A DNA stretch of 64,000 bases from Ailurus styani. Its lineage: Eukaryota > Chordata > Mammalia > Carnivora > Ailuridae. The stretch lies in assembly GCA_002007465.1 (NCBI GenBank), contig LNAC01000780.1, positions 124,001-188,000 of the forward strand, written 5' to 3'. Position 1 is the stretch's first letter. The number at the start of each line of letters is the position of its first letter. The notes beneath the pieces are model-generated. The model did not search any database. It worked only from the letters and a program-made list of their open reading frames with translations, and had not been told where the DNA came from. The position numbers and the translations under genes were made by a program. Positions 11,339 through 22,551 of the stretch are shown here, piece by piece.

Positions 11339-12186
11339 CTAACATGAAAAAGTGCTCAAGATCACTCAGCATCAGGGAAATACAAATCAGAACCACAATG
11401 AGATACCACCTCACAGTGGTCAGAATGGCTAAAATTAACAATTCAGGAAACAACAGATGTTGGCAAGGATACAGAGAAAGGGGAACCTTCTTACACTGTT
11501 GGTGGGAGCGCAAACTGATGCAGTCACTCCTCAAAAAGTTAAAAATAGAACTACCTTAGGACCCAGCAATTGCACTACTAGGTATTTATCCAAAGGATAT
11601 AAACAGTGATTTGAACAGTGATAAACATTGCACCCCAATGTTTATAACAGTAATGTCCACAATAACCAAACCATGGAAAGGGCCCAGATGTCTATCAATG
11701 GATGAATGGACAAAGATGATGTGGCATATATGTACAATGGAATATTACTCCTCCATCAAAAAGAATGCAATCTTGCCATTTGCAATGACGTGGATGGAAC
11801 CAGCATGTATTATGCTAAGTGAAATTAAGTCAGTCGGAGAAAGACAGATACTATATGGTTTCACTCATATGTAGAATTTAAGAAACAAAATGGATGAACA
11901 TAGGGGAAGGGAAGGGAAAATAAGATAAAAACAGAGGGAGGCAAACCATAAGAGACTTTTAACTATAGGGAACAAACTGAGGGTTGCTGGAGGGGACGGG
12001 GGAGAGATGGGGTCATTGGGTGCCCATCAAGAAGGGCACTTGATGGAATAAGCACTGGGTGTTATATGCACCTGATGAATCATTAAATTCTACCCCTGAA
12101 ATTAATAATACACTATATATATTAACTAAACTGAATTTAAATAAAAAAAAACAACAAAACGAAAACAACATAAGCAAATAAACAAA
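11339..12186 (+). mobile_element. 5'-truncated LINE-1 (ORF2 C-terminus and 3' UTR)
   Basis: A 17-bp target duplication with one mismatch flanks it: aaggtgggctttgttga (11322-11338) and aaggtaggctttgttga (12187-12203). The insert holds the C-terminal part of ORF2 up to the stop after 11871, a 3' UTR and an A-rich tail. ORF2 is broken. A stop follows 'KLKIELP' near 11557, and about 20 bases are missing near 11525, where other copies read 'ctggaaaacagtatggaggt'. In the Cys/His motif the second Cys is Tyr and the last is Arg. It is non-functional. Confidence 0.93.
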
Positions 12187-12359
12187 AAGGTAGGCTTTGT
12201 TGAGAGGGTGACAATTGAGATAACAATAGTTAGATTTTCAGTCTTCTGAGAGAGGCATTATTTTTCCTTTTATCTCCTGTAAAAGACTGTAGGTCAGGTT
12301 GGTTCTACTCCCACATTTTAGATCTCCTTAGGAAGTGGTCTGCCTACTGATAACTGTGT

Positions 12360-12760
12360 ATTCCCTGATCTTCCACGTAGTGGACACTGGTGCAGCTCAA
12401 GACCGCAGCAACTGGATAGGCAGTGACAAGCACCGCTATGTCAGTTCTAGCTGGTCAGCAGTACACAGGCAAATGTTTATCCCTCTGCTGAGATGCTGAG
12501 TAATACACTTCATAAAGACACTTCTCTGTGTTCAAAAAACTGTCGCTCCCAATTTCGACTTCAAGAGGCTCTTCAAAATTCCAATGTACTCCCTGGGATC
12601 GGCAACTTTGAGAAGTCGCTCCAGTGCCCTTGAACGTCATGTAGACAGATTCTGGCTGGCCAGCCTCCACAGAGAAGTATACACATTTCCAGGAGCTTCA
12701 AAAAGAGATAAGATTCTTCCCCCAACTCGGGATCGCATCTGGATTGTTTCGTGAAATTAA
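12360..12760 (-). other. Unidentified CpG-containing segment with an open frame
   Basis: This stretch is richer in G+C and CpG than its surroundings (for example gatgcgatcccgagttgg read on minus) and matches no repeat I know. On the minus strand a frame is open between stops from about 12707 to 12455. It begins after a pyrimidine-rich stretch ending in AG and contains GTG but no early ATG. The protein is not recognised. It could be a decayed exon or processed pseudogene, a conserved regulatory element, or chance. Confidence 0.3.
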
Positions 12761-12779
12761 ATTCTGTAAACCAAAAATG

Positions 12780-13235
12780 TTTTATTCAAGGAATTCAAAT
12801 CAATGAAAGGAAATATATTAATATAATTCATCACATCAAAATGCTAAAGTAAGAAAAAGCATACAATCAGCACTATAAATGCTGTTAAGAGATCTGCTAA
12901 GATTCAACATCGCTTACTGATTTATAAACCTTGTCAAAACAAAAAGCTTTTAGGAAACTATATGTGGATGAATTCTTCCTTAAAAAGAAAAGGAATAGCT
13001 ATATATATAGCCAATGACATGCACTTATGTTTAAGGAAATCTTAGTTAACCATAACCATCATTATTTAAAATTGTTCTGGAAGATTTAGCCAATAGATTA
13101 AGAAAAAAATTGATAATTGCAAATATTGGTAAGGATACAGTATCCTATGTTTCCAGATGATATAATTATATGCAAAAATGATAAAATGATAAACTAATGT
13201 TGCTCATTACCTAATGAAAAACGAAAAACCAAAAA
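12780..13235 (+). mobile_element. Old LINE-1 ORF2 fragment (reverse transcriptase region)
   Basis: The order 'tattaatataattcatcaca', 'aagattcaacatcgcttact', 'attgttctggaagatttagc', 'tgataattgcaaatat' and 'ccagatgatataattatatg' follows the L1M reverse transcriptase region (around the catalytic 'FADD'-type loop). It is badly decayed and has no open frame. Confidence 0.65.
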
Positions 13236-14452
13236 TACTGGGATTGCTTCTTCCCCTACATTTTTTTTCTGTTTTTTTCCATATTTTGTGACATTTGAAT
13301 TTACAGATTCCTATACAAAGATATATAAAAATAGTCTAAAGTATCTCTTGATTTTTCCCTCCTCTGTTTCTTTGTGTATTTAGTTTATATTATTTCAAAT
13401 ATCTAACTTTATTTTCCAACCTTTTCTTGATCTTTTGGTAATCATATTAATTTTATAAGTTTCCCCCTTTTAAATCTTTTTTCTCCTTGAGTTCAGTTTG
13501 TACATCAGTTTGTACTTCCACCCTCCAGAACTCTTGATTTTCTACAAATATGATATGACTCTTACTTTACTGTTTGTTTAAAAGCCAAGGACCAGGTGCA
13601 ATAGCTATCTCACTATTTTTAATTTCTTTTATTGAAAAAATTGTTTTGCCTTTGGACGAGTAAGCAGATCTCTTTTCCACAATAGGACTCCTTCTTGTTG
13701 AGAAGGCTGATGGGAATCTTTGTATAAGTAAACAACTTGCTTTGAATTTTAGGCTTTTCTCCAGAAGTCGTGGTTGTGGAATTGTCAGGCAGAGAATATC
13801 TACATTTTCACCCTCTAATGTGTGCATGCACACAGACACGCATGCACCAGAACACAAGAAGATTTTTCAATTCATTTAGAGAAAATCTGTATTTCGACAA
13901 GGAAAACTAACTCCTGTTCCCACCTAAACGAGGAAGGGAAATAATGCAGGGCACTTGGAGATGTTCCACAATTGTGTCTCAATCAGTGTGGGTATTCTGC
14001 TTCTGTGAATTTCCAAATGTGTATGCCCCATTTGGCTTGGGTTTCTGAAACCACCTAATACTTTCTAATTTCCATTGAAGTCTTCTCCTTTACTTCTCTT
14101 CTCAGTTAATAGGCTATATCTTCTGAGATTCTGGACTTTTAATATAATTAAACTCATCTGTGTATTTCCTATAATTCTCGATCCTCACTGGGGACTCAAA
14201 TCCAGACTTTCGTGACGATGCTTTCCCTTTGCCATAACGGTAGCCCGCCTAAATGATGCAGTTAGTATTGCCTGGTTTGAACATTGTATGGATGGCAATG
14301 TTCGGTATGGGTTTCTTTGTTACTTGCTTTATTTGACCAACATTGAGTTTCATAGATTCATACTTATTTTGTGAACTGTTTTTCATTTATTTAGTTGTTT
14401 ATAGAATTCAATATGTAATAAATCATTTACACATTTTAAAATTCAGGACACT
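13236..14452. other. Unassigned DNA
   Basis: No gene or named repeat was recognised. A 96-codon antisense frame (13567-13857) has no recognisable domain. Confidence 0.45.
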
Positions 14453-14460
14453 TGAATTCT

Positions 14461-14500
14461 TTTTTTATTATTATTATGTTCAGTTAGCCAACATAGAGTA
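14461..14500 (-). mobile_element. Extremely truncated LINE-1 3' end (about 40 bp)
   Basis: Poly-T/ATT units followed by 'gttcagttagccaacataga' is the antisense of a carnivore L1 3' terminus. The direct repeat gaattct lies at 14454-14460 and 14501-14507. It looks like a target-primed insertion that aborted almost at once. Confidence 0.6.
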
Positions 14501-14529
14501 GAATTCTGACTAGTTTGGTGTTATTAAAA

Positions 14530-14795
14530 GAAATGATACTTTGAACATTTTGGTACACATTCCTTAGTGAGAATGTGCATACATTTCTCTACGGTATTTG
14601 ATAAGACTTGCTATACCATAGAATATGGGTACTTTCTAAATCGTTCCACAATATCATATAGAGTATACAAAGTTACACTCTAAAGCATTGTATGAGAATT
14701 TCCATATCTCCACAAACTTAACTACCACTTGCTCTTGTCAGAATTATAACTTCTGCAAATATTGTATGATAGAAGTGTGATTGTGATAATAAAGT
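14530..14795 (-). mobile_element. Old LINE-1 ORF2 C-terminal fragment, antisense
   Basis: The plus-direction reading resembles the L1M antisense pattern: 'aaatcgttccacaata', 'gcattgtatgagaatttcca', 'atctccacaaacttaactac', 'cttgctcttgtcagaatt'. It is highly diverged. Confidence 0.45.
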
Positions 14796-15169
14796 ACCTG
14801 CTTATTTTATTAATTTCTACCGCAAAGCTTCTCTTCTGTCATCAAGTAGCTTAACTTTAGGCCCACTAAGCCATTTTGGTACATAGGCAAACTTGGAAAC
14901 ACAAAAAAGTTAACAACTGCATAGAAATCTGTTGATAAAGGTCACAAAATGCAATTTTAACATATTGAATTCTATTATTAATAAGTGTTTTATTTTTCCC
15001 TGGACACTGCAATGATTTTAATACAGTGTAATTCCATTTACTATGTCACAAGTTAAATACAATTTATCATGTATTTCAAATATATGTGTGTGTACATGCA
15101 CGCATTATATATATGTCTATATCTTCCAAATTTACATCTCTACCCATCCATATCTACATGTTGATACAA

Positions 15170-15625
15170 TGATACATACGTTTAATGCAACCCCACTAAA
15201 AACCTCAAACATTTTGAGGGAATTTGACAAGCTGATTTGAATTTTATTTGCACTATAATGTGCCAAGAAAATCGTATGTTGGAAGCACTCAAACTACAGC
15301 AATTAAGACATTATATTAGGGATGTAAGACAGATATCAACCAAACTGATAGAAGATAGTGAAAAGGCCTGAAAAAGATAAATACATCACAGCAAGATGAG
15401 ATCACCCAGCAGATCAGCAGATCCTTGGGGGTACTTAAGAGGAGGTGGATGAGAACAATCTTTTCAATAAATGGTAATGGATCACTGAGCATCCATTTTT
15501 TTAGAATAAAAGAAATTGCATCTCTTCTTAAAATGCACACACACAGCTCACAAAATTTCCCTGTGTATTAAAAAATTTAACGTGAAGAGGAAGCTTATAC
15601 TGCATTTAGTTAAGTAAAAAGAAGT
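15170..15625 (+). mobile_element. Old LINE-1 ORF2 fragment (past the reverse transcriptase)
   Basis: The order 'gtttaatgcaaccccactaa', 'aaactacagcaattaagaca', 'gacagatatcaaccaaactg', 'aacaatcttttcaataaatg' follows L1 ORF2 downstream of the reverse transcriptase. It could be the distal part of the element at 12780-13235, but about 1.9 kb separates them. Confidence 0.65.
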
Positions 15626-16339
15626 GTACAGGTCATATTGGCTCTGAGAATGAGCCACTTTAAGTCCTCGATCACAGGTTATTTCTCTACAAAATAGGGG
15701 TGTAGCTTAAGTATCACTCTTAGTCCTTTAAAAAATATTATCCTGAAAGGGCTCCTTCATTAGTAGAAATCAGTAATTTAGCATTTGGAAAAGGAATAAC
15801 AAAATGTACTTTTCCTGCCACGTTGGGCAAAAATTTCCTGTTGTATTTATGGGATGGAATCATAAAGTTCAATGCATAAAATGTTAAATCTCTTTATAAT
15901 CTGAAAAGCGATAAACTTGACTATTTTTATTTGCACCCATAGGGATATAGAAGCAGGAGTAAGTGTGTATCCACTGAGAAACATGTTAACTCCATCAGAG
16001 CTGTAGGATATTCCCTAGAGAAGAATAAATCTTATGCAGAAACAAAGCAAAGGATCCATAATAATACCCAGAAATACAGAATGTTGGAAATATAGAAGAT
16101 AAACTTAGCAGCTATGCCCACCAAAGAACTGTTCTTTCTAATTCATAGTGCAGTGTTATAATATATGTTTCTCATTTTAGGAACTAAATAATACATCCTT
16201 TGTATCAATTAACGATGTTTACTATGAGCTGATAAGAATTGTTTCAAAGAATCTATGGTCATTTATTAAATAAGATTTGTTTAAGTTGGGCAATTATTTG
16301 CTATGAGGAGGATAAAAATTTTCATAAGTCCTAATTAAC
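15626..16339. other. Unassigned AT-rich DNA
   Basis: No gene or named repeat was recognised. Confidence 0.45.
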
Positions 16340-16350
16340 AAAGAACGTTC

Positions 16351-16545
16351 GGGGGCACCTGGGTGGCTCAGTGGGTTGGGCCTCTGCCTTCGGCTCAGGT
16401 CTTGATCTCAGGGTCCTGGGATCAAGGCCCACATTGGGCTCTCTGCTCAGTGGGGAGCCTGCTTCCCTCTCTTCCTCTGTCTGCCTCTCTGCCTACTTGT
16501 GATCTCTCTCTCTCTCTGTCAAATAAATAAATAAATAAAATTAAG
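16351..16545 (+). mobile_element. CAN-SINE, young mustelid-type copy
   Basis: The head gggggcacctgggtggctca and the mustelid-type body 'tctgcctctctgcctacttg' are intact. Flanks aaagaacgttc (16340-16350) and aaaaaaagttc (16546-16556) are consistent with a short target duplication. The copy lacks the 'aaa' after 'gtgggtt' seen in some relatives. Confidence 0.95.
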
Positions 16546-16619
16546 AAAAAAAGTTCATAAAATAAAAACAATGAAAATGTTCTGGAATGTGAAAGTTCTA
16601 AAATTGCTTGCTAAATGCA

Positions 16620-16746
16620 GGATTGGAGACAGTGCTACATTTAAATCTTAGCTTCATCTCTAATATGTTCTATGAATTCAAGCAAATTACTTAACTTTTG
16701 AGAACATTAATTTTTCCCAAATGTAAAGCAAAGGAGATATAGTGTT
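16620..16746 (+). repeat. MIR SINE fragment
   Basis: The order 'gcaggattggagacagtgct', 'aatcttagcttcatctc', 'caagcaaattacttaacttt' and 'ccaaatgtaaagcaaaggag' follows the MIR core. Confidence 0.7.
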
Positions 16747-17164
16747 AACTAAAGGACAGGAGAGCTTTGATCCCTTGATAGTGCCATATAACATAAAGAA
16801 GTTAACTGGCATTCTAGTTTAGATCTCACTGGTAGTGATCTAGGTTAGTGTGAGTCTACCAGTGAGGGAGCTGGTAGTGTTTGGGTGCTAATGAGTCAGA
16901 TTCCTGAAACAGCTTCCCCTGGAAAGAGCACTGTGAATCATTGTTCCTCAATTAAATAAAAGATCCATAAAATGCTTACAAAAAAAAAAGAGGATGTATA
17001 TATAATTATGTGACCAGTATAGTGGTAAAATTCATAGTAACGTGTTCTATGAAGTTCATTTTCTCTTCGGCTATGCACAAAATTGGTTACCAGAGCACAA
17101 TAAAACTTCTAGGTATAAGACGCAGAGCTACCAAATGGAAAAGGTGAAGATTTCTAGAAAGAAG
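16747..17164. other. Unassigned DNA
   Basis: Nothing recognised apart from an A-run near 16980. Confidence 0.45.
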
Positions 17165-17594
17165 TATTGAAAGCTGGTATTTTTTGCTTTAAAAAATCTT
17201 AGGTTGAAATATCAGTCTTTCACCATTAAATATAATATGAACTAAAGGATCTGAGTAGATACCTATAACAGATTGAGGACTGTCTTTCTGTTGCTGGTTC
17301 ACTGAAAGATTTTATCCTGAATTGGAGTTCTCTCAAATGCTTTTTCCACATATGTTAAGGAGGTCATATAATTTATTCCTTTATTAATATGATGTATAAT
17401 ATTAACTGATTTTTAGATGTTTACTGATTTTTAGATGTTGTAATTACCTTGTATTTCAATGATAAACCCAGCTTGTTTATGCTGCATTATTTTTTTTATA
17501 TATACTGCTGAATCCAATTGGTTAATGTTTTAGTAAGGAACTAGATCTACACTTATAAGGAATATTGTTTAACAGGAATTTTGATGTTATTGTA

Positions 17595-17798
17595 ATTTTT
17601 TAAAGGTTTTTTATTTATTTATTTGAGAGAGAGAGAGCTGGAGTGGGGAGGGACAGAGGAAGAGCAGAGATAGAATCTTAAGCATACTCTGCACTGAGAA
17701 CAGCCGGTGGCCCAGGGCTGGATCCACAACCCTGAGATCATGATCTGAGTGAAAACCAAGAGTCAGATGCTTAACTGACTATGTTACCCAGGTGCCCC
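17595..17798 (-). mobile_element. CAN-SINE, older copy inside the old LINE-1
   Basis: The tail/body complement 'ttatttatttatttgagaga' and the head complement ending 'ttacccaggtgcccc' identify it. The target duplication ttgatgtta flanks it (17581-17589 and 17799-17807). Confidence 0.93.
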
Positions 17799-18216
17799 TT
17801 GATGTTACTTTGTTTTGTTTCTTGTGATGATATTGACTTTAGTATCAGCATAATACTGGCCTCATATAATGAGTTGGTGAATGTTCTTTCCTCCTTTATT
17901 TTCTCAAATTTTTTTAAAAATCAGTATTATTTCTCATTTCAGTGTTTGATAGTATTTACTACTGAATCCACTCGGACCTGAACTTTTCTTGTGGGATCAT
18001 TTAAATTACTAATTTAACTTCTTTACTTGATTTAGATTTGTTGAGATGTTCTATAACTTCTTGAGTTAGTTTTGGTAATTTGTATTTTCAGGCAATTGGT
18101 CCATTTCACTCATTGTCAAATTTATTGACACATTCATAGATTTCCCCCTTATTATGCTTTTAATCCCTTAAAATCTACAAGATTGACTCCTCTTTCAATC
18201 CTGATACTGTATTCGC

Positions 18217-18250
<34 letters not shown>
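18217..18250. repeat. (TC)n microsatellite
   Basis: About fifteen TC units lie within the old L1, where unexpanded relatives have only a short 'tcctctctct' run. Confidence 0.9.
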
Positions 18251-18254
<4 letters not shown>

Positions 18255-18351
18255 ATCAATCTAGCTAAAGTTTTATCGATATATTTGTTCTTTGGAAAGG
18301 GCCAGTTCTTCCCTACTGATTTTTTTTCCATTCTTTTTCTATATTCTATAT

Positions 18352-18575
18352 CAGGGGTCAACAAACTTCAAGTTACAGGACAAATTCAGCCAGCGTGTCC
18401 ATTTTGTAAATAAAGTTGTATTCAAACAAAACCATGACCATTCATTTATATGTTATCTCTGGCTCATTTTGCATTTCAACAGCAGAATTGAGTATCTGTG
18501 ACAGAGACTACAAGACTCGTAAAATTTAAAATATGTACTGTGTGTATCTTTATAGAAAAAGTCATCTGACCTTTG
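18352..18575. mobile_element. hAT-type (Charlie-like) non-autonomous DNA transposon
   Basis: It begins caggggtcaacaaactt and ends atctgacctttg, which still resembles the inverted terminus (cagggGTC / gACCcctg). Internal text 'tttgtaaataaagttgtatt' and 'cagcagaattgagtatctgt' is typical of this mammalian family. An 8-bp target duplication with one mismatch, ttctatat (18344-18351) and ttctacat (18576-18583), fits the hAT superfamily. It has no transposase gene. Confidence 0.88.
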
Positions 18576-19397
18576 TTCTACATCCTGATACCCACTCTCA
18601 TCTTCACTATTTCCTATCTTCTAGATGCTGTAGGTTCAATTTGCTTTTATTTTTCTAGTTCATTAAGGTTGAAACAGAGCTTTGATACAAGTTTCCTTTT
18701 TTCTATTAAAATCATTTAAAATCCTATAAATTTTCCTCTAAGCATTATTTTAGGTGTATCTCACTCATTTTGTGCTTACATTTTTATGTAATTCAATGTT
18801 TTCTCATTTTTTTGTGATTTCAAGTGTGAAACATGTTACATAACAGTGCAATGTTAATTTCTATACATTTAGGGATTTTCCAGTTTTTTTTCTGTTAGAG
18901 TTCTAACTTAATCCTGTTGGGGTTAGAAAATACCCTCTATATTATGTCAACTCTTTTAAATTGTTTAAGACTGATTTTACTGCAAGTATATTATCTATCC
19001 TGGTAAATGTTTCATGAGCTTTTCAAAAGAATATGTATTTTGCTCTTGAGTGGTGGGGGCTCCATATGTAAATTAGGTCAAGTTGGTTGATGGTGCTATT
19101 AAGGTCTTTTGTATCTTACCTATTTTGTCTATTTTTTCTATCAATTATTTAGAACAAAATAGTGAAAATTCAATCTACTTTTTATTTATTTATTTATTTA
19201 CCCTTTCAATTTTGAATTTAAGCACTTTGTAATTCTGGTTTTTAGCATAAATACATTCATGATTGCTGTATCCTCCTGTTGTACTACCTGTTTTATAATT
19301 TTGAAATACCCCTATTTGTTTCTGATAGCTCTCATCTTAGATGATTTAGGGCTGATATTAATATAGCAACTTCACCTGTCTTATGTTAATTTCTTGT

Positions 19398-19448
19398 ATC
19401 ATATATATATATTTTATCCTTTATCATATATATATATATTATCCTTTA
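19398..19448. repeat. Short tandem duplication with (AT)n
   Basis: Two units of about 26 bp, each an (AT)n run followed by 'ttatccttta', lie side by side in the old L1. Confidence 0.75.
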
Positions 19449-20437
19449 CCTTTAGACTTTTTGGTGTATTAGCTCAAAATGCATCTTTCTTTCACAGCAA
19501 GTTATCAAAGCTTGTTTTTGTGCACTTAATGGTCTCTGCCTTTTGATAGATTGCTTACTCATTCACATTTAATGTGAGTATCCATATGATTGGACTTAAT
19601 TCTACTATTTTGCTATTTTCTTTTACATGTCTCTTTTTTGTGTGTTTGTCCTCAGTTCCCTCTTTACTGTGTTTTTGGTATTTGTCCTTAGTTCCTCCTT
19701 TACTGTGGTCTTTTGTGTTAAACAAACATTTTTTTGTATAACACCTTATTTTCTTTGTTGACTTCTTAGTTTATTTATTAACTTCTTAGCTTATTTCTTT
19801 ACATGACTGTTTATGGTTGTCTAGGAATTACAATAATCATCTTTAACTCATTACAATCTACTTCAAATTAATACTTATTTCTGATAAATGATAGAAACTT
19901 TACACAAGAATTGTGCCATATCTCCTTTTAATATTATTGCTATATGTATTGCATCTATACCTACTGTAAACCCATCAACATAGTGTGATAAAGTTTTCTT
20001 TCAACAGTTATTTCTTTTAAAAGTGTATATGACATATAACAGTACATATGGTACACACATATAGTTGTATGTTTAGCCAAGTATTTACCATTTCTGAAGT
20101 CTATTATTCCTTTTGTAGATTTGTATTATCCTTTTGCATCATTTCTCTTCAGCCTGATGGAATTTCTTTCTTTCTTTTTTTTTTTTATTATTTGCCCTAG
20201 GGGTACAGGTCTGTGAATCATCAGGCTTACACCTTTCACAGCATTCACCAAAGCACACACCCTCCCCAAAGTGCATAACCCATCCCCCCATCCCTACCCT
20301 CCCATCCCCCAGTAACCCTTAGTTTGTTTTGTGAGATTAGGAGTCTCTTATGGTTTGTCTCCTTCCCCAACCCATCTTGTTTCATTATTCTTCCCTTCCT
20401 ACCCCCCACAACCCCCCCACCCTGACCCTCAAGTTCC

Positions 20438-21989
20438 TCATATCAGAGAGATCATATGATAATTGTCTTTCTCTGATTGACTTATTTTGCTCGGCATAAT
20501 ACCCTCTAGTTCCATCCATGTCATTGCAAATGCCAAGATTTCGTTTCTTTTGATAGCTGCATAGTATTCCATTGTATATATATACCACATCTTCTTTATC
20601 CATTCATCTGTTGATGGACATCTAGGTTCTTTCCATAGTTTGGCTATTGTGGACATTGCTGCTATAAACATTCGGGTGCACGTGCCCCTGAAGATCACTA
20701 CTTTTGTATCTTTAGGGTAAATACCCAGTAGTGCGATTGCTGGGTGGTAGGGTAGCTCTATTTTCAACTTTTTGAGGAATCTCCATACTGTTTTCCAGAG
20801 TGGCTGCACCAGCTNCACTGTTTCCCAGAATGGCTGCACCAGCTTGCTTTCCCACAAACAGTGTAGGAGGGTTCCCCTTTCTCTGCATCCTCGCCTACAT
20901 CTGTCGTTTCCTGACTTGTGGATTTTAGCCATTCTGACTGGTGTCAGGTGGTATCTCGCTGTGGTTTTAATTTGTATTTCTCTGATGCCGAGTGATGTTG
21001 AGCACTTTCTCATGTGTCTGTTGGCCATTTGGATGTCTTCTTTGGAGAAATGTCTGTTCATGTCTTCTGCCCATTTCTTGGCTGGGTTATTTGTTTTATG
21101 GGTTTTGAGTTTGAGAAGCTCTTTTTAGATTTTGGATACTAGCCCTTTATCTGATATGTCATTTGCAAATATCTTCTCCCATTCTGTCAGTTGTCTTTTG
21201 GTTTTGTTGACTGTTTCCTTTGCTGTGCAAAAGCTTTTAATCTTGATGAAGTCCCAATAGTTCATTTTTGCCCTTGCTTCCCTTGCCTTTGGTGATGTTC
21301 CTAGGAAGAAGTTGCTGCGGTTGAGGTCGAAGAGGTTGCTGCCTGTGTTCTCCTCGAGGATTTTGATGGATTCCTTTCTCACATTGAGGTCTTTTATCCA
21401 TTTTGAGTCTATTTTTGTGTGTGGTGTCAGGAAATGATCCAGTTTCATTTTTCTGCATGTGGCTGACCAGTTTTCCCAACACCATTTGTTGAAGAGACTG
21501 TCTTTTTCCCACTGGACATTCTTTCCTGCTTTGTCGAAGATTAGTTGACCATAGAGTTGAGGGTCCATTTTTGGGTTCTCTATTCTGTTCCACTGGTCTA
21601 TGTGTCTGTTTTTGTGCCAGTACCATACTGTCTTGATGATGACAGCTTTGTAATAGAGCTTGAAATCTGGAATTGTGATGCCGCCAACTTTGCTTTTTTT
21701 TTTCAACATTCCTTTGGCTATTCGGGGTCTTTTCTGGTTCCATATAAATTTTAGGATTATTTGTTCCATTTCTTTGAAGTAAATTGCTGGTATTTTGATG
21801 GGGATTGCATTAAATGTGTAGATTGCTCTAGGTAGCATAGACATTTTCACAATATTTATTCTACCCATCCATGAGCATGGAATGTTTTTCCACTTCTTTG
21901 TGTCTTCCTCAATTTCTTTCATGAGTACTTTATAGTTTTCTGAATACAGATTCTTTGCCTCTTTGGTTAGGTTTATTCCTAGGTATCTT
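20438..21989 (-). pseudogene. LINE-1 ORF2 C-terminal remnant
   Basis: This is the C-terminal part of the L1 endonuclease/reverse transcriptase protein, missing the endonuclease and most of the reverse transcriptase domain. The minus-strand frame runs '[14 protein letters not shown]' to the end of ORF2. A single in-frame nonsense codon at 21125-21127 interrupts it, in the position where related proteins have Tyr or similar. The frame resumes directly afterwards and passes the N at 20815 because the 29-bp extra repeat plus N adds exactly ten codons. It cannot mobilise itself. Confidence 0.85.
20815..20815. other. Assembly gap or join (single N)
   Basis: One N lies between two 29-bp copies (20786-20814 and 20816-20844) differing at three positions. 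Related L1 copies have this segment once. Confidence 0.8.
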
Positions 21990-22551
21990 GCCTGATGGAA
22001 TTTCTTTAGCATTTTCTTATAATCCAGGCCCACCACCAATGAATTTTCATAATTTCTGTTTATCTATTTTTTTTTTGTCTTAAGTTTGCCTTCATTTATG
22101 AAGCAAAGTTTCACAGGATATATAAACCTTGGGTGAGAGTTTTTATTTTCTTTCAGGTTTCCACATGTCCAATAATTTATGATTCAAAACTGTACATTTT
22201 AAAGAATGTATTTTAATGAGACTAAATTTTGTTTTGTTCTTATGAGGCTTGTTTTTTTGTTATTATTGTTTTAGAAGGTGATTAATTTGCATAGACTCAA
22301 ACTCTGAAATTTCTTTCCCCTGTGATGTGGAGCTGATGCTATCTCAACATAGATTGTTTTGTTTTCTTTTGTTTTTTTTGAGATTATATGTATCTGGGCC
22401 TGGCTGTCTAGGGGTTTCCCCTGAACCTGTGTGTTTTATCAGTCAGTCAATGATTTGCAGAGTTTATTCTCATACACCTGAAGTCTAAACATCACTTTGT
22501 GTCCTCTGATCTTGTGTAGGCTAAGGGGCACATTAAAAAGTACAACAAATT

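Larger units (their letters stand above)
20170..21989 (-). mobile_element. Younger 5'-truncated LINE-1, antisense, nested in old LINE-1
   Basis: A perfect 18-bp target duplication, gcctgatggaatttcttt, lies at 20152-20169 and 21990-22007. Reading on minus, the insert starts in ORF2 just past the reverse transcriptase core and runs about 515 codons to the stop at 20438. A 3' UTR with two C-rich blocks on plus (G-rich on the RNA strand, about 20281-20325 and 20393-20430) and a poly-A (poly-T on plus at 20176) follow. ORF2 is open apart from one TAA at 21125-21127. In the Cys/His motif the last Cys is Ser. The N at 20815 and its flanking repeat lie inside ORF2. Confidence 0.96.
17165..22440 (-). 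mobile_element. Large old LINE-1 (L1M type), antisense, with nested insertions
   Basis: The plus-direction text follows the antisense of an old L1 across several kilobases. Landmarks in order are 'gttgctggttcactgaaaga', 'atactggcctcatataatga', 'caatctagctaaagttttat', 'tctatcctggtaaatgtttc', 'aatgtgagtatccatatgat' and 'tttagcattttcttataatc'. Younger insertions split it: a SINE (17595-17798), a hAT-type element (18352-18575) and a younger L1 (20170-21989). No frame survives. Confidence 0.75.

Noticed and set aside
21237..21743. 168-codon frame inside the younger LINE-1
   Set aside because: It is an out-of-phase shadow of ORF2 on the same strand.
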